In this document: piece after piece, positions 39,795 through 45,816 of the stretch
Position numbering within the stretch: the stretch's first letter is position 1
Layout: each line of letters starts with the position of its first letter
Notes under the pieces: model-generated
What the model was told of the DNA's origin: nothing
Database searches by the model: none
Seen by the model: only the letters and a program-made list of their open reading frames with translations
Translations under genes and position numbers: made by a program
Source: Oscillatoriaceae cyanobacterium M33_DOE_052
Lineage (GTDB): Bacteria; Cyanobacteriota; Cyanobacteriia; Cyanobacteriales; Laspinemataceae
Direction: 5' to 3'
NCBI GenBank assembly: GCA_015296065.1
Contig: DVDU01000252.1
Coordinates: forward strand, 1 to 45,816
DNA length: 45,816 nt

Positions 39795-42095
39795 ATGGGA
39801 AAAGTAGTCGGCATTGACTTGGGGACAACTAACTCAGTGGTAGCCGTGATGGAAGGCGGCAAACCGGTGGCGATCGCGAATTCCGAAGGAATGCGGACGA
39901 CTCCATCCGTAGTAGGATTCAGCAAGGATGGGGAGCTACTGGTAGGACAGCTCGCTCGGAGGCAAGCGGTTCTCAACCCGCAAAATACCTTTTACGGTGT
40001 GAAAAGATATATTGGGCGCAAATATGCGGAGTTGACGCCGGAATCTCGCCGGGTGCCCTACACCATCCGCCGCGATGAAGTGGGTAACATCAAAATCAAA
40101 TGCCCCCGTCTGAAGAAAGATTTTGCGCCGGAGGAAATCTCGGCGATGGTGTTGCGGAAACTCGCCGACGAAGCGAGTCGCTATTTGGGAGAACCAGTGA
40201 CGGGAGCGGTGATTACGGTCCCGGCTTATTTTAATGATGCTCAACGTCAAGCCACGCGGAACGCGGGGAGAATTGCGGGGTTAGAAGTTAAGCGCATCCT
40301 CAATGAACCCACAGCGGCGGCGTTAGCATACGGCTTGGAACGCTCCATCGAAGAGACGATTTTAGTGTTTGACTTGGGGGGTGGCACTTTTGACGTATCC
40401 ATCCTGGATGTGGGGGATGGGGTGTTTGAGGTGAAGGCGACGGCGGGGGATACTCAGCTTGGCGGTAATGATTTTGACCGCAAAATTGTTGATTGGTTGG
40501 CAGAGCAGTTTTTGGAGAGCCACGGGGTGGACTTGCGGCGCGATCGGCAATCCCTACAGCGCCTGATTGAAGCGGCAGAAAAAGCGAAAATTGAACTCAG
40601 CGGCGTCACCGTCACCGATATCAACCTGCCATTCATCACCGCCACCGCCGAAGGGCCGCAGCACTTAGAAACCCGCCTCACCCGCGCCCAATTTGAGAGC
40701 CTCTGTGGCGATTTGGTGCAACGCCTCCGCCGCCCCGTCAAGCGAGCTTTAAGCGATGCTGGTGTTAGTCCATCCCAAATCGACCAAGTAGTATTAGTGG
40801 GCGGTTCCAGCCGCATTCCCCTAGTCCAGCAGCTAGTGCGCAGCCTCATCGACAAAGAACCCAATCAAAACATCAACCCCGATGAAGTGGTTGCCGTGGG
40901 AGCTGCAGTGCAAGCCGCCATCTTGGAAGGAAGCGTGCGCGATGTGCTGCTACTGGACGTAACCCCCCTTTCTTTGGGCATAGAAACTGTGGGCGGTGTG
41001 ATGAAAAAACTCATCCCCCGCAACACTACGATCCCTGTGCGCCGTTCCGATACCTTCTCCACTTCTGAAAACAATCAAACGATGGTGGAAATTCACATCA
41101 TCCAAGGCGAGCGGGAAATGGCGGCGGATAATAAGTCTCTGGGGCGGTTTAAACTCCAGGGTATTCCTCCGGCACCCCGGGGCGTGCCCCAGATTCTGGT
41201 ATCTTTGGATGTGGATGCTAACGGCATTTTGCAGGTTTCCGCAGTAGATAAGATGACCGGTAGGGAGCAGAGCATCACGATTCAAAGTGCTTCTACCCTG
41301 AGCGAGTCTGAGGTGAGGCGAATGCTCCAAGATGCGGATGAGTTCTCCCAAATCGATCGGCAAAGACGGGAGCAGGTGGAAAAGCGCAACCGGATGGAGG
41401 CTTTGGCAAACAATGCCGAACGCCAACTGCGGGAGGCGACTTTAGATTACGGTATCGGTTTCGTCAGCCGCCATCGGACGCGAATTGAAGCCTACATCCG
41501 GCAGTTGCGGGAGAGTATGGAGCGCAATGATGAACGGGGGATGGATTTGGCGGGGGCGGACTTACAGGAGGCTCTCTATGAGCTGAACCGGGAGGTTTAT
41601 CAGCGCTCCCAAGAGACAGAAGAAGAGGAGAGTTTCTTGGGCTCTGTGCGGCGGGTGTTTTCCGGCGAAGACGGAGAACGCAAGCGCGACCCCTTCGCCT
41701 CAGAAGGGCGCCCACGGGGCGATTTTTATGGCCGAGCCGAAGGTCGCCAAGGTCTCTCTTCCCCAGAGACATACCGTCCCGCCCCAGAGGGACGCCAACG
41801 CAATGGCCTTTGGGAGGAGCCATTACGAGGAGAACAGGGCTACAGTGCCAACAGCCAGATGCGGCGTGATCCTGGGGTTTCTCCCGTTCGGGGCGAGGGG
41901 GGTGAGCCGCGCCGTCGCGATGAAGGCCGATCGCGGGGTGGGGGGCAGTCACAGGGGGCAGCCCCTACCGTCTCACCATCAGGCGCGGTCAATGACTATG
42001 GTCGCAAGAAGACGCCAACCTACCGCCCCGGAGAAAGCGTTACACGCAACCCCTACCCAGATGAAAACTGGGATGACGATGACGATTGGATTTAA
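39795..42095 (+). CDS. dnaK: Molecular chaperone DnaK with long C-terminal extension (DnaK3 type)
   Basis: 766 residues from the ATG at 39795 ([17 protein letters not shown]). The Hsp70 ATPase and substrate-binding domains are intact: [32 protein letters not shown], linker [16 protein letters not shown]. After about residue 600 comes a 160-residue hydrophilic extension rich in Arg, Glu, Gly and Pro, ending [11 protein letters not shown], with no [11 protein letters not shown]-like tail. This layout and the downstream dnaJ match cyanobacterial DnaK3, which is associated with thylakoid membranes and is essential in studied species. An upstream ATG at 39762 could add 11 residues. The dnaJ gene starts 356 bp downstream, after a repeat block. 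Confidence 0.95.
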   Translation: MGKVVGIDLGTTNSVVAVMEGGKPVAIANSEGMRTTPSVVGFSKDGELLVGQLARRQAVLNPQNTFYGVKRYIGRKYAELTPESRRVPYTIRRDEVGNIKIKCPRLKKDFAPEEISAMVLRKLADEASRYLGEPVTGAVITVPAYFNDAQRQATRNAGRIAGLEVKRILNEPTAAALAYGLERSIEETILVFDLGGGTFDVSILDVGDGVFEVKATAGDTQLGGNDFDRKIVDWLAEQFLESHGVDLRRDRQSLQRLIEAAEKAKIELSGVTVTDINLPFITATAEGPQHLETRLTRAQFESLCGDLVQRLRRPVKRALSDAGVSPSQIDQVVLVGGSSRIPLVQQLVRSLIDKEPNQNINPDEVVAVGAAVQAAILEGSVRDVLLLDVTPLSLGIETVGGVMKKLIPRNTTIPVRRSDTFSTSENNQTMVEIHIIQGEREMAADNKSLGRFKLQGIPPAPRGVPQILVSLDVDANGILQVSAVDKMTGREQSITIQSASTLSESEVRRMLQDADEFSQIDRQRREQVEKRNRMEALANNAERQLREATLDYGIGFVSRHRTRIEAYIRQLRESMERNDERGMDLAGADLQEALYELNREVYQRSQETEEEESFLGSVRRVFSGEDGERKRDPFASEGRPRGDFYGRAEGRQGLSSPETYRPAPEGRQRNGLWEEPLRGEQGYSANSQMRRDPGVSPVRGEGGEPRRRDEGRSRGGGQSQGAAPTVSPSGAVNDYGRKKTPTYRPGESVTRNPYPDENWDDDDDWI

Positions 42096-42275
42096 ATTTT
42101 GTCCTTGGTCGTTTGTCACTGGTCACTTGTCAAAATTCCTTTGTCCTGAAGTCCCCCTCACCCCCTGCCCTCTCCCACCAGGGGAGAAGAGGGGGAGGGG
42201 TGGGAAGAGGGGGAGGGGTGGGAAGATGGGGAGGGGTGGGAAGATGGGGAAGATGGGGAAGATGGGGAAAATTAC

Positions 42276-42370
42276 TCCCCACACTCCCCACACTCCCCAC
42301 CGTCCCCACCGTCCCCACCGTCCCCACACTCCCCACACTCCCCACACTCCCCACACTCCCCACACTCCCC
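42276..42370. repeat. 9-bp C-rich tandem array, inverted copy of 30790-30886
   Basis: Reading plus: ATTACTCCCC, two ACACTCCCC, three ACCGTCCCC, five ACACTCCCC. The reverse complement reproduces the 5-3-2 variant order of the array at 30790-30886. The flanking AAGATGGGGAAGATGGGG blocks (42180-42270) also match in inverted form. Confidence 0.97.
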
Positions 42371-42451
42371 TCTGCCTTTCTGGGAGAGTGAGGGCACAGA
42401 CCAATAACAAATGAAATTGATTTCACTATTCACTAACCCCCCCAAAAGTTA

Positions 42452-43486
42452 ATGCAAAACTTTCGGAACTACTACCAGATTCTGGGAGTTGCCAGAGATT
42501 CCTCAAGTGAGGAAATCAAGAAGGTTTACCGACGGTTGGCGCGCCAGTATCACCCAGATATGAATCCCGGCAACAAGGAAGCTGAGGAGAAATTCAAGGA
42601 TATTGGCGAGGCTTACGAGGTACTTTCTGACCCAAATAAGCGGGCGCAATACGATAAATTCGCTCGCTTTTGGCAGCAAAAGGGAACCAGCCGGACGGCG
42701 AGAGCGGCCAAAAGCTGGGGCAGTCGCCTGGGCATCGGCAATCGCGAAAAAGAATTAGACCCCAGTCAATTTCCCGATTTTGACAGTTTTTTAGAGCATT
42801 TGTTGGGGCGGCAAGACCAGGCACCCACAGCCAGCGTGGCGAGAAGCGCTGATTATGACTACAGGGCCAACGGTTCTGCCTCTGCCACCAGGGTCAGAAG
42901 CACCGTGGAGGTTGGGGATGACTGGAGTCCCGGCACTACGAAAACGGTGAGGAAAATCGCCTCCCGCGCCACCCCCAGAGATGTGGAAGCGCGCCTCACC
43001 CTCCCCCTGGAAAAAGCCTATAAAGGCGGTCACGAGCGCATTCGTCTGGAAGATGGGCGCTCCCTAGAAGTGGATATGCCCCCCGGAATGCTGACGGGTC
43101 AGCGTTTGCGCTTGCGCGGTCAAGGTATTGACGGCGGCGATTTGTATTTAAAAATCACGGTGGCTACTCACCCTTTGTTTCAGCTTCAAGGCTCCGATGT
43201 ACTGATTTTACTCCCGGTGACTCCCAGTGAGGCGATTTTGGGCGGCCCGGTGGAAGTCCCCACCCTAGATGGTTTGGTGAAAATGAATGTGCCTCCGGGG
43301 GTGACTCCGGGAAAACGTCTGCGGTTAGCGAATAAGGGCTACCCCACGGGTAAAGGTTCCCGGGGAGACCAGTTGGTAGAAATTCTGGTCACTCTCCCCA
43401 AGGAGTTGACCCCCCAAGAGCGATCGCTATACGAACAACTACGTCAGGTGGAATCGTTTAATCCCCGGCGGGATTTGTATTTGTAA
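42452..43486 (+). CDS. dnaJ: DnaJ/Hsp40 co-chaperone without zinc finger (partner of DnaK3)
   Basis: 344 residues. The J domain (about 5-70) has the essential HPD ([14 protein letters not shown]) and [25 protein letters not shown] variable linker follows, then two beta-rich client-binding domains ([53 protein letters not shown]). The CxxCxGxG zinc repeats of type I DnaJ are absent, so it is a CbpA-like type II protein. Its position after dnaK3 is the cyanobacterial dnaK3-dnaJ arrangement. Confidence 0.93.
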   Translation: MQNFRNYYQILGVARDSSSEEIKKVYRRLARQYHPDMNPGNKEAEEKFKDIGEAYEVLSDPNKRAQYDKFARFWQQKGTSRTARAAKSWGSRLGIGNREKELDPSQFPDFDSFLEHLLGRQDQAPTASVARSADYDYRANGSASATRVRSTVEVGDDWSPGTTKTVRKIASRATPRDVEARLTLPLEKAYKGGHERIRLEDGRSLEVDMPPGMLTGQRLRLRGQGIDGGDLYLKITVATHPLFQLQGSDVLILLPVTPSEAILGGPVEVPTLDGLVKMNVPPGVTPGKRLRLANKGYPTGKGSRGDQLVEILVTLPKELTPQERSLYEQLRQVESFNPRRDLYL

Positions 43487-43674
43487 TGGCTGGTCATTGG
43501 TCATTGGTCATTAGTCTTTTGTCCTTGGTCTTTTGGGGCAGAAACCGGGTTTCTTAAGCGAGCTTCTGCTCCGATGCAAAGATTGTCGCAGAAACCCGGT
43601 TTCTTTGACAAGGGACAAGTGACTAATGACAAGTGACTAATGATCAAGCACTATGGACAAAGGACAAATGACCA
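43487..43674. repeat. Heptamers and an inverted pair of AGAAACC/GGTTTCT palindromes
   Basis: GTCATTGGTCATTAGTC units, then CAGAAACCGGGTTTCTTA, 30 bp of unique sequence, CAGAAACCCGGTTTCTTT, then GACAAGGGACAAGTGAC heptamers. The two palindromes have the middle base pair inverted relative to each other. Confidence 0.9.
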
Positions 43675-44742
43675 ATGACCAAGGACTATGGACAAACAAG
43701 AGTGCTGGTGGTGGATGATGTAGCAATCAATCGGGATATCCTCTGTCGGCGTTTGATGAAACAAGGCTACTATGTGGCTACGGCTAATGACGGGTTGGAG
43801 GCTCTGGATTTGATTGCCTGCCAGCCTTTTGATTTGGTGCTATTGGATGTGATGATGCCCCAAATGGATGGCTATGAAGTCCTCAAGTTGATGAAGGCTA
43901 ATCCAAAGGTGCGTCATATTCCAGTGATTATGGTTTCGGCTTTGGATCAACTGGATAGTGTGGTAAGATGTATTGAACTGGGGGCGGAAGATTATTTGCC
44001 GAAACCGTTTAATCCGGTGTTGCTGAAGGCTCGGATTGATGCTTGTTTGGAAAAAAAGTTTTTTCGTGACCAGGAGCAGGCTTTTTTACGTCAAATTCAG
44101 GAGGAACAGGCGAAAGCGGAGCAGTTGTTGCTGAATATTATGCCGAAAGCGATCGCCGATCGTCTGAAGCGGGGGGAAAGTACGATCGCCGACTATTTCC
44201 CCGCTGTCACCGTCATGTTTGCCGATATCGTCGGCTTTTCCCAATGGTCCGCCATGTCATCCCCATCCGCATTAGTGGGACTGCTCAACCAAATTTTCTC
44301 CACATTTGACGACTTAACAGACAAGTACGGTTTAGAGAAAATCAAAACCATTGGCGATGCTTATATGGTGGTGGGAGGACTGCCAGAACCCAGAGTCGAT
44401 CACGCCGATGCTGTGGCTCACATGGCTCTGGATATGCTAGTAAGCATTGGCAACTTTTACTCTCCCATCGGCGACAGCCTGCAAATGCGCATTGGTATCC
44501 ACTCCGGTCCGGTGGAAGCAGGAGTAATTGGGCTGCGCAAGTTTAGCTATGATTTGTGGGGGGATACGGTAAATGTAGCCAGTCGCATGGAGTCCCAAGG
44601 TTTACCCGGTTGTATCCAGGTTTCCGCTGCTACCCGCTCTTTGTTGGAAGATAAATATCTGTTTGAAGAACGGGGCAAAATTGAGATTAAAGGTAAAGGA
44701 GAAATGACCACTTATTTTCTCCTCGGCGGAGAGGGGAGGTAG
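43675..44742 (+). CDS. Receiver-domain class III adenylate cyclase
   Basis: 355 residues. The N-terminal receiver has D14-D15, phospho-acceptor D58 (LVLLDVMMPQMDG) and a Lys in DYLPKPFNP. A coiled-coil linker (QAFLRQIQEEQAKAEQLLLNIMP) joins it to a class III cyclase catalytic domain (about 175-350). Metal-binding Asp184 (FADIVGFS) and Asp228 (IGDAYMV) are present. The purine-specifying pair reads Lys224 (KIKTIGD) and Asp293 (YDLWGDTVN), the adenylate rather than guanylate cyclase combination, and VNVASRM keeps the transition-state Asn and Arg. It should make cAMP under control of an unidentified histidine kinase, possibly for motility, as cAMP does in other cyanobacteria. The start codon lies inside heptamer repeats, with AAGGACAAATGACC just upstream. 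Confidence 0.93.
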   Translation: MTKDYGQTRVLVVDDVAINRDILCRRLMKQGYYVATANDGLEALDLIACQPFDLVLLDVMMPQMDGYEVLKLMKANPKVRHIPVIMVSALDQLDSVVRCIELGAEDYLPKPFNPVLLKARIDACLEKKFFRDQEQAFLRQIQEEQAKAEQLLLNIMPKAIADRLKRGESTIADYFPAVTVMFADIVGFSQWSAMSSPSALVGLLNQIFSTFDDLTDKYGLEKIKTIGDAYMVVGGLPEPRVDHADAVAHMALDMLVSIGNFYSPIGDSLQMRIGIHSGPVEAGVIGLRKFSYDLWGDTVNVASRMESQGLPGCIQVSAATRSLLEDKYLFEERGKIEIKGKGEMTTYFLLGGEGR

Positions 44743-44755
44743 GGAATTTGGTTAA

Positions 44756-44862
44756 ACAAACCGGGTTTCTAGTGTGGGGGGCGAAAGAAACTGGGTTTCT
44801 AGCAAAATCTCCGTTTCTTAAACAAAAGTTAACAAAGAAACTCGGTTTCTGCGTTGCGGGTA
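44756..44862. repeat. Cluster of AGAAACC/GGTTTCT half-palindromes
   Basis: AAACCGGGTTTCTA, AAAGAAACTGGGTTTCTA, AAATCTCCGTTTCTT and AAAGAAACTCGGTTTCTG follow each other within 105 bp. They show progressive divergence from one element. Confidence 0.8.
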
Positions 44863-44905
44863 TGGGGTAAAATCGGGATGATATCCTGAAGCTGTTGCAC
44901 CATCC

Positions 44906-45043
44906 ATGCTAACCAGCGAAACTGAAATCTTAGCTATCCTTTCTCGTTCTCTTGCGCTCTGCGATCGCCACCTCCCCCAACCCGCCCCGGAAGCAGCAAA
45001 AATATTCTTAGACTTTTTAGCTTGGCGGTATCAAAAACCCTAG
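44906..45043 (+). CDS. Possible 45-residue small protein
   Basis: The ATG at 44906 opens LTSETEILAILSRSLALCDRH, LPQPAPEAAKIFLDFLAWRYQKP and stops at 45041. Two amphipathic helices around a Pro-rich turn give a protein-like composition, and codon use resembles neighbouring genes. No good ribosome-binding site and no family recognised; may be a genuine small ORF or chance. Confidence 0.4.
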   Translation: MLTSETEILAILSRSLALCDRHLPQPAPEAAKIFLDFLAWRYQKP

Positions 45044-45099
45044 TCTGCGGGGAAAAGCCACAGGCAACAGATTACTGATTTTGAGGTAAGATTAAGATT

Positions 45100-45345
45100 A
45101 TGAGCATAGTGATTTCCGAAGACATTGTTAGAGCTAGTGGACTCTCTGAACAAGAGTTAATTATCGAGTTGGTCTTGTTGCTGTTTCAGCAGGAAAAAAT
45201 TAGCTTGGGTAAGGCAGCAGAGTTACTGAATATCTCTCAGGTTAGATTCCAACAAATTCTCTCGGAGAGGGGCATTAATATTCATTACGATGTGGAGGAA
45301 TTGCAGGAGGATATACAGCATTTGACGGCTAAGGGATGGCTATGA
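45100..45345 (+). CDS. UPF0175 family antitoxin-like protein
   Basis: 81 residues: ISEDIVRASGLSEQELIIELVLLLFQQEKISLGKAAELLNISQVRFQQILSERGI is the UPF0175 pattern, a helix-turn-helix-like antitoxin typically paired with DUF3368 PIN toxins in cyanobacteria. It should bind its own promoter and neutralise the toxin. Length is complete. It overlaps the toxin gene by an ATGA junction, as usual for such pairs. The toxin partner is broken, so this may be an orphaned antitoxin. Confidence 0.85.
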   Translation: MSIVISEDIVRASGLSEQELIIELVLLLFQQEKISLGKAAELLNISQVRFQQILSERGINIHYDVEELQEDIQHLTAKGWL

Positions 45346-45689
45346 TTGTTGTGAGTGATACTTCTCCGTTAAGTGGGTTGGCGATCGCCGGTTATCTTGG
45401 GTTATTAGAACAACTCTACGGACGGGTGTTGATTCCTGCGGGGGTTTGGCATGAATTACAGCGAGGAGGAGAAGATGACCCGCGCATCACAGATCTGTTG
45501 GGTCTTGATTGGATTGAGGTTCGCCAACCCACTAATCAACAATTGGTAAACGTTTTACAAACTGAACGTCATTTAGATCGAGGAGAATCAGAGGCGATCG
45601 CTTTGGCATTGGAAGTGAATGCAGAATAATTATTGATTGATGAACGGTTATGACGAAGAGAAGCGATGGATTTAGGGCAGAAATGTTGA
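45342..45689 (+). pseudogene. DUF3368 PIN-domain toxin, interrupted by stop codons
   Basis: Starting at the ATG at 45342, the PIN domain reads IVVSDTSPLSGLAIAGYLGLLEQLYG, VLIPAGVWHEL and RHLDRGESEAIALALEVNAE, with the first catalytic Asp (SDTSPL) and the Glu (GESEAIALA) in place. A TAA at 45627 ends it after about 95 residues. In the same frame the expected remainder continues: LLIDERL, then a TGA at 45651, then RREAMDLGQK. Both stops look like single-base nonsense changes (TTA to TAA, GGA to TGA). The third catalytic Asp (LLIDE) lies beyond the first stop, so the toxin should be inactive. Confidence 0.8.
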
Positions 45690-45816
45690 ATGTCGATACA
45701 AAACTTTACATAAAAAGTTACACTTATGTCTTTGATGCCTAAATTATTCAAAAAACGTCATCTCCTCAAACCAATGAACATAACTAATTTTTTGACACAT
45801 ACAACATTGTAAATAG
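45690..45816. other. AT-rich terminal stretch without a gene
   Basis: Short AT-rich sequence to the window end. No open frame of meaningful length. Confidence 0.5.

Noticed and set aside
41464-41952. Antisense frame in the dnaK3 extension
   Set aside because: Mirror of the Arg/Gly/Pro-rich DnaK3 tail; no ribosome-binding site or domain.
42086-42426. Frames on both strands across the C-rich array before dnaJ
   Set aside because: Repeat-encoded low-complexity peptides (TLPTLP, GVWGVW); no evidence of translation as separate genes.
44906-45043. Treating the 45-residue frame as a third component of the toxin-antitoxin locus
   Set aside because: No shared operon features, weak start context and no family resemblance; kept only as a low-confidence small ORF.

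Overview
The window looks like a chromosomal segment of a filamentous, non-heterocystous cyanobacterium (Oscillatoriales-like). The evidence is cyanobacterial tocopherol genes, DnaK2 and DnaK3/DnaJ paralogues, a KtrAB potassium system, several Uma2 (DUF820) genes, a receiver-adenylate cyclase, and at least 18 copies of the HIP1 octamer GCGATCGC counted by eye. Most spacers are filled with short repeats: 7-bp tandem repeats of the GACAAAT/GACAAAG type, 9-bp tandem repeats of the GGGGAGTGT or GGGGTGACG type, and several families of small dispersed palindromes. No rRNA, tRNA, CRISPR array or intact insertion sequence was recognised.

Layout. 1-1010: 5' part of a minus-strand mfd gene carrying in-frame 9-bp arrays, then a stand-alone HATPase fragment. 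1011-2562: gene-free. 2599-5175: a CheY-like receiver protein converging on ktrB-ktrA. 5324-9206: tocopherol methyltransferase, an ABC exporter, and homogentisate phytyltransferase. 9209-14187: Uma2 between 112-bp direct repeats, two radical SAM enzymes, a 2Fe-2S ferredoxin-like protein and a malonyl-CoA-synthetase-like enzyme. 14883-18123: a proteolysis-flavoured cluster (HtrA-like pseudoprotease, intact HtrA-like protease, LuxR-type regulator with a degenerate receiver, permuted papain-like hydrolase). 18172-20048: rimM and an orphan m5C methyltransferase. 20260-25405: cupin, TPR-GT61 glycosyltransferase, SLH protein, dnaK2. 25406-27232: gene debris (AAA ATPase, Uma2), dusB and a small gene. 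27270-29692: osmoprotectant-type ABC importer. 29693-33049: IS110-like transposase remnant, PilH-like receiver, repeat-rich DNA and three small genes. 33268-39438: a 2056-residue fusion of three TPR-glycosyltransferase modules plus a GT4 domain. 39795-43486: dnaK3 and dnaJ. 43675-44742: receiver-adenylate cyclase. 44906-45689: a tiny ORF, a UPF0175 antitoxin and a decayed PIN-type toxin.

The most unusual theme is that the repeats do not stay in spacers. Palindromic elements and 9-bp arrays lie in frame inside Mfd, the phytyltransferase, the SLH protein and the giant glycosyltransferase. In the last of these, the same inter-lobe linker of all three homologous modules carries a different repeat combination. 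This resembles the protein-coding palindromic elements of Rickettsia, but the families here are different and two of them are multiples of 3 bp. The 7-bp repeats also supply start codons, SD-like AAGGA sequences and stop codons for several genes. All functional names come from reading translated sequence against remembered families; no search was run.
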